Made by a program: the position numbers and the translations under genes. Under the pieces are notes generated by a model. The model was not told the DNA's origin, made no database searches, and worked only from the letters and a program-made list of their open reading frames with translations. This document shows, piece by piece, positions 26,501 to 36,800 of a stretch of 64,000 nucleotides of DNA (the first letter of the stretch is position 1; every line of letters begins with the position of its first letter). Source of the DNA: Watersipora subatra (taxonomy: Eukaryota > Bryozoa > Gymnolaemata > Cheilostomatida > Watersiporidae); contig NC_088710.1 in NCBI RefSeq assembly GCF_963576615.1, forward strand, positions 186,001-250,000, in the 5' to 3' direction.

Positions 26501-28250
26501 AAATGCGAAGCACACCTTACTGCAATCGTGACTAGGTACGGTTTACATTAACTTATTTTATACCTTCTTATTTTTGTTATGTATTTCTGTGTCTTAATTT
26601 TAACCTTTACCAGCTCTTTCATCCTGACACTCAATGAGCCACAGAACTTTATGGATCTAAAAATGTTCAAATGCTACTTAATGCATTAAAAATTGTATAT
26701 TCATGTGACCATGAATAGTGGTTGTACTGTACAAGCAATTTATAAAAAACCAAAGGTCATTTTATTTTAAGTGTTACACCCACAAGAATCTTGGCTGGAA
26801 AGTACGTATCTATGATGAGCTGCCTACAGAGGAAATTCCTGCGCAGGATTGCACTGCATCTGCTGGTTGGTATTGCAGAGCATAAAGTCCAATGGCTGCC
26901 TCTAGTTACCTCTAATTTAGTCATCTGCAGGTTTTACATCATCATTAACCTGAGGTCAGATAACTCTTCATGAAGATAAGATATCCATTTGTAAATAACT
27001 TTTCACAAATACAATGCATCCGATTCTTGGGGTGTAGGTTTAGCAATGTGTAGACTCAGCTATGTGTAGACTCAGCTATGTGTAGACTCAGCAATGTGTA
27101 GACTCAGCTATGTGTAGACTCAGCTATGTGTAGACTCAGCTATGTGTAGACTCAGCAATGTGTAGACTCAGCGTTGTGTAGACTCAGCTATGTGTAGACT
27201 CAGCTATGTGTAGACTCAGCAATGTGTAGACTCTGCATTGTGTAGACTCAGCTATGTGTAGACTCAGCAATGTGTAGACTCGGCTATGTGTAGACTCAGC
27301 TATGTGTAGACTCAGCTATGTGTAGACTCTGCATTGTGTAGACTCAGCTATATGTAGACTCAGCTATGTGTAGACTCAGCTATGTGTAGACTCTGCATTG
27401 TGTAGACTCAGCTATGTGTAGACTCAGCTATGTGTAGACTCAACAATGTGTAGACTCAGCAATGTGTAGACTCAGCTATGTGTAGACTCAGCTATGTGTA
27501 GACTCTGCATTGTGTAGGTTCAGCGTTTCAATGGTACAAATATGCAGCAAAATGTATTTTTAACTTTTATTTATTTTTTATGGTTTAAATTAATGTACTT
27601 GACTCAATTTTGTCAACTTTTTACATTCATCTACAAAACTGATGTTTCAAGAAATTTTGGGGATTTTATGTTGGATGTGCTTTATATGTAGAGACACACT
27701 TTAGTCAAATTTTATGTTGTATGTCAAAATGTCTGTACATGTAGAGGTAAAACCTAAGTTGAGGTTTGACTTTACAGTATATTCTGTACTCAAAGGCAGC
27801 GCTTTGTGGCAGCACTTGATGACTCTCTTAAAAAGCTGTCTTAACGTGCTATTTTAAACTCTACAATATGTTATGCTGTATAATATTCTTTAAATACGCA
27901 CTATTAGTTCCCGTTCTATAATATAGGTTGTCTAAAGCCTTCATTTTATAGTTGTAGGTAGCTGCATTTCTCCTGATCCTCTAATAAGCCAGAAATGTCG
28001 AGGTTCAGGCACTATACAGTGCTCAGAAGTGACAAGGAGACAATGCAGAAGCTGTGAGACCATACAAAGCACTTGCTGCAATGCATGCTGGGTATGCAAG
28101 GACTTGAGAGAAGAGCGGTCAACATGCAGAGCTATGAGACGGAACTGTTCCAATAGGGAAGAATCTCTGGAATGTCGAGAGCAGTGTAGCGGGGCTAACA
28201 AAGAGAAGTGCTGTAAAACTTGCTGCAGGCTTTACCCAGACACCTGCTAA
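5557..28250 (+). CDS. Skeletor-like secreted protein (2x DM13, DOMON, Cys-rich tail), 17 exons
   Basis: Proposed exons: 5557-5593, 7965-8123, 10035-10137, 15109-15214, 16997-17162, 18103-18187, 18917-19086, 21732-21833, 23056-23198, 23369-23498, 23666-23797, 23906-24082, 24770-24942, 25269-25326, 25466-25635, 26772-26865, 27952-28250. They sum to 2304 nt (767 residues), keep phase and use GT-AG sites. Residues 1-19 form a signal peptide ending SFVLA before DYPYYGKLL. DM13-1 is about 21-144 and DM13-2 about 154-264 (FTYDGNGPDAFFYVGT, DITLTLP, NFGEVVFP). DOMON starts about 284 (LQISWSISGGN, DYMAFGLSGS), and the Skeletor hallmark HPFYFTDSPEGGYGQ follows near 550. Residues about 669-767 hold 18 cysteines in C and CC groups; I do not recognise that tail. 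DM13/DOMON proteins are thought to be extracellular redox- or haem-linked; the Drosophila family member Skeletor was described in the spindle matrix. Exon 4 is the weakest exon (LVLQLPNGSSITQF). The last exon could start at 27958 instead. The ATG has an A at -3. Function here is inferred from domains only. Confidence 0.85.
6445..6715. repeat. 42-bp minisatellite in intron 1, about 6-7 units
   Basis: Units run GTACAGTCAGGTAGAAAGGT then AACCTGTAGAACATCATGTG. The length is a multiple of three, so it produces repetitive open frames on both strands that I do not regard as genes. Confidence 0.85.
6866..6957. repeat. 12-bp minisatellite (GCATATAGCCTA), about 7 units
   Basis: A short, nearly perfect array in intron 1 of the Skeletor-like gene, directly followed by CATATAGAGATAC. 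Confidence 0.85.
7425..7960 (+). repeat. Diverged second copy of the 50-bp minisatellite block plus flank
   Basis: Five or six degenerate units (AGGTGTACCTAAGTAGAAAT plus AGCTGTTATA) are followed by the same non-tandem flank as at 5100-5260 (a CAGATCCAG...TTCATAG...TAAAG stretch, then AAGTCAGGCTGACA repeats). The whole block is thus duplicated either side of exon 1. It ends just before the acceptor of exon 2. Confidence 0.75.
8862..9611. repeat. 19-bp minisatellite in intron 2, about 39 units
   Basis: The unit is ATGAAATGAGTTTGAGATC with ggtc/atcc/taag variants. A higher-order block of about 114-115 bp (six units, marked by GATCCTGAAAAGAGTTTGAG and TTTTAAGGTAATG) is itself repeated between 9220 and 9480. 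Confidence 0.92.
10265..10303. other. Perfect 18-bp hairpin carrying an X-box-like motif
   Basis: TTGAAGTTGCTATGGTAA (10265-10282), loop CGC, then its exact reverse complement (10286-10303), in intron 3. GTTGCTATGGTAAC fits the RFX-factor X-box pattern (GTTGCYATGGNAAC). It could equally be a tiny palindromic element. Confidence 0.6.
11105..13830. repeat. 36-bp minisatellite in intron 3, about 75 units
   Basis: The unit is CTGATATCTGTAGTAGTTCA then AGGATAACCAAGTGAT, with a few recurrent variant positions (atc/acc, gga/ggg, cca/aca). It has higher-order structure: 11341-11420 recurs exactly 360 bp (10 units) later, and a GATCAGATACCTGTAGCAG variant recurs 612 bp (17 units) later. Since 36 is divisible by three and the minus strand has no stop in the unit, a 951-codon antisense frame (11030-13885) of 12-residue repeats (LELLQISDHLVT) arises. 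I treat that frame as a by-product. Confidence 0.95.
15490..16640. repeat. 41-bp minisatellite in intron 4, about 28 units
   Basis: The unit reads GTACATACAGATACCTTATA then CATAAAGGGTATGTGTATAGT. Subtypes (atagagg, ataaagg, cacagagg) occur in blocks. It lies between exon 4 (ends 15214) and exon 5 (starts 16997) of the Skeletor-like gene. Confidence 0.92.
17636..17945. repeat. 43-bp minisatellite in intron 5, 7 units, acceptor-like core
   Basis: The unit is AAACTCTGGGTTACTGTACA then GGCTTGTCTCTCTCTAGGCCTAT. It is nearly homogeneous. Each unit holds a pyrimidine tract ending in AG (CTTGTCTCTCTCTAG), which resembles a 3' splice site. Confidence 0.92.
18262..18540. repeat. 10-bp minisatellite (CTAYTAACAG), about 27 units
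   Basis: CTATTAACAG and CTACTAACAG units lie about 75 bp after the donor of exon 6. CTACTAAC equals the optimal branch-point consensus and each unit ends in CAG. Confidence 0.92.
18610..18725. repeat. 17-bp minisatellite (CTTGCTATATGTAAGCR), about 6 units
   Basis: Near-identical units with GCG/GCA ends, in the intron between exons 6 and 7 of the Skeletor-like gene. Confidence 0.85.
19395..21165. repeat. 29-bp minisatellite in intron 7, about 60 units
   Basis: The unit is GGTCAGTGGTAGCTACAGCT then GTCAGCCTT. Blocks recur at higher order: 19415-19560 reappears about 225 bp later, and the TTGCTCAGTGG variants at about 19800 reappear near 20065. The core AGCCTTGGTCAGT resembles the unit of the array in choline transporter intron 3. 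Confidence 0.95.
21865..22286. mobile_element. 422-bp TIR element with perfect 8-bp target duplication
   Basis: The left end GGTAACGGTGC, then TCTTAGGTCGGTAAAACGCG, CATACAACGC, is matched by its inverted complement at the right end (TIRs of about 50 bp with one mismatch near the start). AAAATTAT flanks it exactly on both sides (21857-21864, 22287-22294). Eight-bp duplication suggests a hAT-type non-autonomous element. The interior is built from CGTTGCTAGTG-like subrepeats. It sits in intron 8 of the Skeletor-like gene, 31 bp after the exon 8 donor. Confidence 0.85.
22425..22515. repeat. TATA/TATACA microsatellite
   Basis: Low-complexity ATATATAC and ATGTATACAATA units in intron 8 of the Skeletor-like gene. 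Confidence 0.8.
22535..22750. repeat. About 42-bp minisatellite, 5 degenerate units
   Basis: Units contain GTAGTCTAGCTAACTATTGG then CTGTCTGAGAATTGGCCATAA. It lies in intron 8 of the Skeletor-like gene. Confidence 0.8.
26225..26472. repeat. 28-32 bp minisatellite in intron 15, about 8 units
   Basis: Units start ACATACAAGGTGCAGTGT. The first half carries AGGATTCCCTAGAG and the second half the shorter TGGCTTAGAG, so two unit lengths coexist in one array. Confidence 0.88.
27035..27525. repeat. 16-bp minisatellite (TATGTGTAGACTCAGC), about 30 units
   Basis: Variants AATGTG, GTTGTG and CTGCATTG recur in a patchwork. It lies in the last intron of the Skeletor-like gene. Confidence 0.93.
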
Positions 28251-28335
28251 AACCACGGCTTTTAGCTTGTAATGTCATTGTTAAGTCACAGCCTGCTTTC
28301 GCTGCTGCCTTGGCTGCTGCTCTCTTTTTCTTTTC

Positions 28336-28341
28336 AATAAA
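28336..28341 (+). terminator. AATAAA polyadenylation signal of the Skeletor-like gene
   Basis: AATAAA lies 86 bp after the stop codon at 28248-28250 and is preceded by a T-rich stretch. It is a good fit for a short 3' UTR. Confidence 0.55.
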
Positions 28342-28384
28342 AAACTATCGATGTAATATGCATTAAATGTTATCACACATTACT

Positions 28385-28465
28385 ATTATATGTTATAATT
28401 ATATATTATACATTGTTATATATTATACATTATTATATATTATACATTATTATATATAGTATATT
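28385..28465. repeat. ATTATA/ATACATTATT microsatellite
   Basis: AT-only repeats just beyond the presumed 3' end of the Skeletor-like gene. Confidence 0.75.
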
Positions 28466-28844
28466 TACCAACGAAAGAGATGAGCAATTTTTTCACTAAA
28501 ATAAGGTTGTAATTTGTAATCTTCTTAAGGCCTCTACAGGCAGGTCTGTAGTGCAGCTTGTCACATGATGAATGCTGACACGGAACATGCCGGCAGCTGT
28601 CGGACTTGGAGCACAATAACAGGCTCATCATAATTATGTACAGTAGATGCTCCAATAACGTAAACCTCCTCTCACGTAAATTCCACCTAATGTAAGAAAT
28701 GATATAAAGTTTTTGTATTTCATAAGAAATTAAATATAAAGTAAAGCGTCAAGCTGGTGCAAGCTTTCAAATTTGATTTGGCAAACAAGAGTCCCATAGC
28801 CTTAAAAATACCGTGTTCTTTCTCGCCGCCGTTGCAAGAGAAAA

Positions 28845-29105
28845 CAATGTATAGAGGTATCTCTATTATATGTACCCTGGCAGTCTATAGGGGTATCTCT
28901 ATTATATGTACCCTAGTAGTCTATAGGGGTATCTCTATTATATGTACCCTGGTAGTCTATAGGGGTATCTCTATTATATGTACCCTAGTAGTCTATAGGG
29001 GTATCTCTATTATATGTACCCTGGTAGTCTATAGGGGTATCTCTATTATATGTACCCTAGTAGTCTATAAGGGGTATCTCTATTATATGCACCCTGGTAG
29101 TCTAA
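28845..29105. repeat. 36-bp minisatellite, 7 units
   Basis: The unit is GTATCTCTATTATATGTACC then CTGGTAGTCTATAGGG, alternating with a CTAGTAGTC variant. Units form a dimer pattern (ctgg/ctag). The length is a multiple of three, so it yields a 12-residue repeat frame on the + strand that I do not call a gene. Confidence 0.92.
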
Positions 29106-29424
29106 TGTGCGCTGAAAGATGTTCACATGTGCCGATAAACAACAGCGATTAAGTAGCTGCCCAATTCAGTGTGTTCAGGTGATGAAGTGCCGGTCTACTG
29201 AGCTGAATGTCACGAGCTGGAGTCTTGCTGGAAGAAATCTTTCATTCTATTCTTGAACTCCAGTTTTAGCCAGACGGAGAGATAGACATACACCGCTCTT
29301 ATTATGGTAAACATACATGTTTGCTTGATTTTATTTTAGACATGCAACATTTGGTATTTGCAGTGCAGACCTTCCTGTCTAAAAAAGTTACAAAAATCAA
29401 TTTAAATCGACAGTACAGGTGTGC

Positions 29425-29720
29425 AAAGACTACAGTAATTATGAACAATAAGCCACTTAAGACTACAGTAATTACGAACAATAAGCCACTTAAGACTACA
29501 GTAATTACGAACAATAAGCCACTTAAGACTAAAGTAATTACGAACAATAAGCCACTTAAGACTACAATAATTACGAACAATAAGCCACTTAAGCCTACAT
29601 TAATTACGAACAATAAGCCACTTAAGACTACAGTAATCACGAACAATAAGCCACTTAAGACTACAGTAGTCACCAACAATTAGCCACTTAAGACTACAGT
29701 AATTACGAACAATAAGCTAA
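29425..29720. repeat. 33-bp minisatellite, about 9 units
   Basis: The unit is ACGAACAATAAGCCACTTAA then GACTACAGTAATT. Open frames on both strands (11-residue repeats) follow from the unit length and lack other support. Confidence 0.92.
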
Positions 29721-30765
29721 GTGAAAGTGATTAGAAAATAAGAAAAAATCTGCTGATACAAACCAATAATATTACAGATATTGTACTGTAATTAATTTGA
29801 AAAATTGATTTTGATTTTTTTCTTATTTGAAAAACCAAAGGGATGAGTGAATTTGGAGCAATCTTAGAACGGATTAGGCATTTAACGTGTAGCTTATGTT
29901 ACAGCTCGTACCACATAAAACCTCTGTAATGTAAACGTTGTCAGGGCCGATTGTTTACATTGTAGGAGAGTCTACTGTTTTTGCCATATTTTTTTCATAC
30001 AAATCAACATGATTTGCGGAGTTATCTTTCCAATAATATAACAACAAATAAGTATCAAGATTGTCTCCTCAACAAGAAAGAATTATACTCGTGTCACACG
30101 AGCATCACATTTCTTTCATACTTGTACCAAATTTGTGTCATATTGGTCAATGGTCATGTTACGTTTGTGTTACGTTTATATTACGGTTATATTACGGTTA
30201 TGTCTCACCTCTCATAAGTGTCACGGTTATGTGTGCCACGCTCGTGTGTCACAAATATGTCACATTTGTGTCACCCTTGTGTCCAACTTTTCCTCAGTTT
30301 TTTCGAATTTTTTATTAATGAGAAACATATGTTGACATCAACATTACATAGACAAGTGCTGCTGCCAGGATTTATCTTTGTACCAGTAGCTTCAGACTCA
30401 CTTACTCAACTAATATAGATACGCTGTTTTTGCGTCTGACATAATGACCTCTTCAACACATTTCAGGCAGCCTTTTTTAAGCTCAGAACTTCTACAGGAA
30501 TTAATCCTCAATTCAAATCTATGAGTAACGAGTGTTAAGATTTCTGGCTACGTAGCACTGAAGTTACTATTGCAGAGATTCGTGTTTAGCTGAAAATGCA
30601 TTATAAACATTATGGGCAAGAGGAACAGTAAGAAGATTGTGAAAGCTTTGAAGCTTGGAGTTGTCTTTTCATCACAACAATTTTCTTGAAGCCACCATTA
30701 CAGGCGCATGTATATGATTAAAAACATACAATCAAAATCACATCAGTAGAAAAACTTACACAGTT
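29721..30765. other. No gene recognised; loose TTACGGTTAT repeats
   Basis: I see no exon-like or conserved coding segment. Bases 30130-30290 contain irregular GTGTTACGTTTATATTACGG and GTGTCAC words, a degraded short repeat. Confidence 0.5.
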
Positions 30766-31130
30766 ATTATATAGCAGGTATTCCACCAATATACCTGCTA
30801 TATAATATACCTGCTATATAATATACCTGCTATATAATATACCTGCTATATAATATACCTGCTATATAATATACCTGCTATATAATATACCTGCTATATA
30901 ATATACCTGCTATATAATATACCTGCTATATAATATACCTGCTATATAATATACCTGCTATATAATATACCTGCTATATAATATACCTGCTATATAATAT
31001 ACCTGTTATATAATATACCTGCTATATAATATACCTGCTATATAATATACCTGCTATATAATATACCTGCTATATAATATACCTGCTATATAATATACCT
31101 GCTATATAATATACCTGCTATATAATATTT
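30766..31130. repeat. 16-bp minisatellite led by an inverted unit, about 21 direct units
   Basis: ATACCTGCTATATAAT is repeated from 30791 almost without change (one CTGTTATA variant). Just upstream, 30766-30781 is the exact reverse complement of one unit, separated by a 9-nt spacer, so the array begins with a hairpin. Confidence 0.93.
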
Positions 31131-33800
31131 ACAAAATATTTGTACCTTATCACAAATACAGTCTTATAAACTTGAATAAATTATTAAAAAATTCATTAAA
31201 ACTTATTTTACAAATAACAAGTAGAGAGACCATGTCATTGTTAAATACAACATTGTGTTGTCTAGTCTTATCAAAATTTGGGAATTTTTTAAAACTAAAT
31301 GGTTCTTCTAAGCGATTCCCTCACACAGCTGTACAAGGTTTAGTGAACAAGAGTATAAACTTTCTAGCAATATTGGAACCTAACGCGCTAAATCAATTAG
31401 ACATACCCTAAATGAATGGAATCAGAACACAATAGCTTTGATCAATAAATATAGAATGGAGGCACCGGCGCAGGCAAAATTGTTTATGATATCTCTCCCC
31501 ATTCTTTGTGGCTCAACTCCTGCGCCTACGCACAATAACAAGTTCCTAAATAATTGCGTAATCACTAAAACTCCTTAAACTGGAGAAAATTGTGTTGATA
31601 CTCCTCGAGGCCATAATTTATTACGCAGTTGAAACAGCCAATAAATTGTCAATACTAATTAGCTCTACAATAGTTCTACATGAAATTTGCAAGCATGAGC
31701 AAAATTAATTGTAACCCAAATATTGATCGGTATTCATCTATGTGCAGGCATAAGCTTGAAGAAACCAATAAAAGATTTACACAGTCAATGTCTTCTGGTT
31801 GGAATACAACTGGCTCAGTCGGTAGCCATCCTATAGGACAAGACTTTCTACATCATCTCTTTCCTTAGCAAACATTCCGGATGACTTGTTGGACGGTTTA
31901 GCTTCTTTCTGTCACGACTGTGTAGTTGGTAAGTATACAGTTTTACAAACTGGTTCATCCCGCTATAACGCAGGCAAGTCAACTAAATTTACCTACCAGA
32001 GGTTTCCTCTGCAAATTCTACATTGTTTTTTTCGTGTTGTTTAGCATTACGGAGCTTGTACAAAGATGATGCTCTCTATACACTGAAGTCATGCATGTTT
32101 TACCATTTACAGAGCTGTCTGTAGTTGAAGACTTAACTCTCTAACTTGACCCTTTATCTTCTCTGACTGCCCAATTTGTTAGATATACATGTAAGTGTTT
32201 GTCAATAAGTGAAAGCGAGGCATGGTACACAGCTGATAGCTGTCAATGACTCCAATATTCCCTAATAATATATGCAACTGCTGTGTCACATCTCTACCTA
32301 GCAGTCTTTGTAAACTGATAGCTCTGGTGGTGTATTATTAAATTGTCAATAAGAATGTATTATTATGTTTCTCCTACGTGCATGACCTTTTCTTCAGTGT
32401 CTCCTCGTCTGATATTCTAGATAGTAATTGTTTTAGTGTCCATTACCGAGTCTCGTCTTTGTATCTTACGTGAGTTCAGATGGGTAGAATCAGTAGTGAT
32501 AATCAGCTGAGAGAACTTACTTAATAGTCTTCAATAAAGATAATATAGTTGCAGTTGGGTAAGCCTGTTTTTACTCTGTTAGGTTTTTTTCTTATAGAAA
32601 CTAAGTTTAATTTAAACAATCTACAGATTTTTCCTTTAAGCATTCTGGTTCATGAGCAGAGTTAAAACCAGAGCGGTTCCAACTCAGTAGTGGTTTGAGA
32701 GCTTCAATACTCAAATGTTTAAAACCGACAGTTGCTGTGATTTGATTTGAGTTCATTTAAGCAAAGGCAAGAATAATTTAGGGCTTGATTTAAAAAACAA
32801 ATAAAGTACTTTAGGATATAGCAAACAGGTTTGATTACTAAGAAACATGTTTCCATCTACCTGTGATAATAGACAGCTTATTGAGTTTAACATAAAAGTA
32901 ATAGCTAAGCCAGATACTTACACCTATTACTGCAAAAATATCATCAAGAGTTGTTTGCATAATGAATAGGAACAATAGTGATGATAGAGCAAGAACATAC
33001 AGTGTATACTCATCATGTAACAATGAACTTTGCAGTACTATAGCATCATTCTTCAAACAGGTACATCTCCTTTCCTTCTTAGATGTTCTTTTGCTCAATA
33101 ACCACATCAACTGGATTAGGATTTAACCCGTCAGCTGTCACTTAAGCGTATCAGCTGCGGATTTCCTATGCTAGTTATTAGTTGACTAGTTGACTTGTAC
33201 ACGTGAGTTGATTTTAATCAAACTAGTTTTCAAATCATTTCATTTTATTTCAAATGAAATAATTGATTTGGGCACTGCTGTAGCTGACACAAAGAATCGA
33301 GATACATATAATCATTATTCTGTACTTATTGTAACCACATAGTATCAAGAGTACTGAACTATATGATCTAGTAGCTTCTTCTTGTTTGGGACAAAGTAGC
33401 GCAGACCTGTTTATATCGTATACAGAATGTTGCCAAATCGGGAAAGTTTGCTGACAATGTATGTATAAAGACTGATATAGAATCAATAGACCCACTGAAT
33501 CAGCCTGTTTATCAGATGAAACCACTCAGACAGTCTAAAATAACCTATAAAACTTATAGGTTAGTTTGGTTTCTATTAATTATTCATATCGAGCATGTGC
33601 TGTGTCAATACATCGATCTCAGGCTACACACTACTTATTGATGTCCACAGGAAATGTCAATCGTAAGAGGTTCCTCCTCTGTTATTTATTAGCTCTTCCG
33701 GTCAACTTAAGCGTGATAATGTAGTCTTCAACTCTTCCTCCTGCTCAAGAGAGCTGCTCGTGTCTCCTCGTGCTGACCGTGTCATAAGTTTTGGTTTCAA
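31131..33800. other. Intergenic, no gene confirmed; one orphan exon candidate
   Basis: Nothing here resembles a known protein family. The only exon-like segment is 31869-31928: CTCTTTCCTTAG acceptor, 60 nt open (NIPDDLLDGLASFCHDCVV), GTAAGT donor, both junctions in phase 1. The stretch upstream of 33828 has no clear TATA box. A TTTTCTTTGTTAG at 33802-33814 could be the acceptor of a 5' UTR intron of the choline transporter gene. Confidence 0.4.
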
Positions 33801-33827
33801 CTTTTCTTTGTTAGAACCGAAGGTGAG

Positions 33828-36800
33828 ATGGAGGTCAACATTATCGGCCTCGTCGCTGTCGTAGTTTTTTACATTTTAATCTTGGCCGTTGGAATAGTTG
33901 CTGGCAGAAAGAGCAAGTCAACAGAGAGCAATGCTGACACTGAAGAGGTTATGGTGGCCGGCAGAAATATTGGACTCGTTGTTGGCGTGTTTACTATGAC
34001 AGGTAAAGAAGTGATATATTTATAGAATCAGTTCTGTCGAAGCCTTTTGTTTCATCGGTGGCTTCACTGTTACATCATATTTTAAAAGTTTAGTTTTTTA
34101 TATGTTGTGGTTATGTACATCTTGTTTAAATGGCATGCTCAGGGTAAAATTGTTCCCCAGCCTCTCATAGATACCTAGCTTAACTGTACTATGTACTCAG
34201 CAAAACCTTTCTTTTGGCAGCATAGTGATGGAAGGCAAATTTGCTTTTGAAGAAGTGAATTGTTGAAGGCCAATGCAAAGCGCATTATTGCCGATATGTC
34301 TTTAAACCGATCAACAATTGCAAAGACTTGTTGTCGTAAATACATTGCCAAAAACTCAAGCTTAATTGTTAGGTATTCATTTCTAAATGGGAGTGCTTTT
34401 CAAGTGATTGTGGGTTTTAGAAATTTTAAACAAATTTGAACATAGTTTGCGTTAAACTAATAGCTGCTCACTTGAAATCCGGTAAGGTTTAAAAGAGGCT
34501 TTATAAAATTTTATTGCAAGATTTCAAAAATTAGTTTTTCAGCAGTTTACCAGCCAATCTAGGTATTTGAATTCATGCTTTCACCATTGGCCACTTGGAC
34601 AGAGTTAACCTTGAATATATTGACCAACTCCTAATATAAGAAGTTGTACCTCACTTAGAGCAATAGTTTCTAGCTTGACAGTTTTTTCTGTGATGTCACG
34701 CAGGTTAGAAGTGATGGGAATTCCTACCTGCAGATAACACTATTCTGATACTTTGCTTATTTCATTTTAGTGGAAGTTTTTTTATCAAACTTAACAGCAA
34801 CAATTTTATGCATACAAACATGTAATTGGTGTTATTTTTAGCAACATGGGTTGGAGGTGGATATATCAATGGCACATCAGAGAATGTCTACAGACAAGAC
34901 GTTGGCTTAGTCTGGGTTCAGGCACCATTTGGCTACTGTCTCAGCCTCATTTTTGGTAAATATGATATTCTTACATATAAAGACCTCACTGCTTGCGTGT
35001 CTGCTTCATATTGTTTTATGGGTCTTTAGAATCTCTTAAATTTTTCCTGTTTTATTTAGGAGGCATATTCTTTGCTAAGAAGATGAGAAAGGCTGGATAT
35101 GTTACAATGCTCGACCCTTTCCAGCAGAAGTTCGGAGAGAGGATGGGAGGCTTGCTGTTTATACCTGCACTTTGCGGTGAAATCTTTTGGAGCGCTGCCA
35201 TATTGGCAGCCCTAGGTCAGTAGTGTATAGTAGCCTTAGGTCAGTATTTTATAGTAGCCCTAAGTCAGTATTCTATAGTAGCCTTAGGTCAGTATTCTAT
35301 GGTAGCCTTAGGTCGGTGGTTGATGGTAGCCTTATGTCAGTATTCTATGGTAGTCTTAGGTTAGCATTCTATGGCAGCTCAAGGTCACTAGTCTATGGTA
35401 GCCTTAGGTCAGTGTTCTACAGTAGCCCTAGGTCAGTATTCTATAGTAGCCTTAAGTCAGTATTCATGGTAGCCGTAAGTCAGCATTCCAGGGCAGCCCT
35501 AGGTCCGTTGTCTATGGTAGCGTTAGGCCAGTATTCTATGGTAGCCTTGGCTCAGTATTTTATGGTAGCCTTAGGTCAGTATTCTATGGTAGCCCTAGGT
35601 CCGTGGTCTATGGTAGCCTTAAGTCAGTATTCTATGCTAGTTTTAGGTTAGTATTCTATGGTAGCTCAAGGTCAGTAGTCTATGGCAGCCTTAGGTCAGT
35701 AATCTAACTAAATCTCCAATTACTGCTTATCTAGATATGTGAGTCTTCCATGTTTCATGAACCTACGTCCATATTCACTCTGCAGGTTCTACACTCTCAG
35801 TAATTATTGGTCTGAAGATAGAAATATCGGTCATCATATCTGCCTGCATCGCTATCCTCTACACATTGTTTGGAGGCCTCTACGCCGTCGCCTACACAGA
35901 TGTGGTGCAACTTATCTGCATATTCGTTGGTCTGGTAAGAACAAGGACGTCTGGCTGCCCAGAATGTTTGGCATGAGTCGTGCAATCAAGCATACTCTGA
36001 GGCTATGAATCAAGCATACTCTGAGGCTGTGATAATTGATTAAATATTGGTTTTTAAACCTAGTTGAGGTTTCTTTAAATTCAATTATGCTTCTGTCAAA
36101 CTGGCTTATAGATTTGACCAGCAAAACTAAGCTTGTCTGTTAATTGACTTAGTTCTTTCTATCGATAAGAAATGCAAAGATAATGGTAGCGGTGTTTAGG
36201 AATCTTGCGCTGGCGTGATTGCTAATTTACGGGGAGCCGTGTCAAGGGACGGCGGTTTGCCCACATGCCTATTACATCCTTCTTTCTCAAGGGTATGCAA
36301 TCTTGTAGGTTGTCTCTGCTCCATTTGTTCTCACAAATGAGCATGTTCGTCCCATTCTTGAGACAGCGCAGAACAGTGTCAATGAAAATGGCACAGCAAC
36401 TACTGGCTGGTTGGGATCCCTCGAGGTTGGCCCAAGCATTGGGTACTACATAGACACCGGTCTAATGCTCATGTTTGGAGGAATCCCTTGGCAGGTAAGG
36501 AATTATATTCTTGTAATATCTGAGTCACACTAAAACTCTACCAAACCAGCGGAAGCAGCTTTCCACAAAGGTCATCTCGCTGAAGTACATGTAGTTAGTA
36601 TCTTATTATCTGATTGGTTACTGAGACATGGCCTTAAGCGAGCCTAGTCGCAGATCATAGTCTATGTAAAATCTATTAATTCTAGACAAGCGATCTATCA
36701 TCTTTTTAGGTCTACTTCCAGAGAGTCCTCTCTTGCAAGACTTCTCAGGGTGCACAACTCCTTTCATTTGTAGCAGCTTTTGGTTGCTTTATCATGGCCA

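Noticed and set aside
28757-29152. 131-codon + strand frame with 12-residue repeats
   Set aside because: Explained by a 36-bp tandem array; no homology or splice support.
29302-29683. Overlapping frames on both strands with 11-residue repeats
   Set aside because: Explained by a 33-bp tandem array.
4510-31130. CRISPR-like arrays among the regular repeats
   Set aside because: Units are contiguous without unique spacers and the genome is eukaryotic.
35187-35651. 154-codon frame starting in exon 3 of the choline transporter
   Set aside because: It is in a different frame from the exon and follows the donor-derived array.
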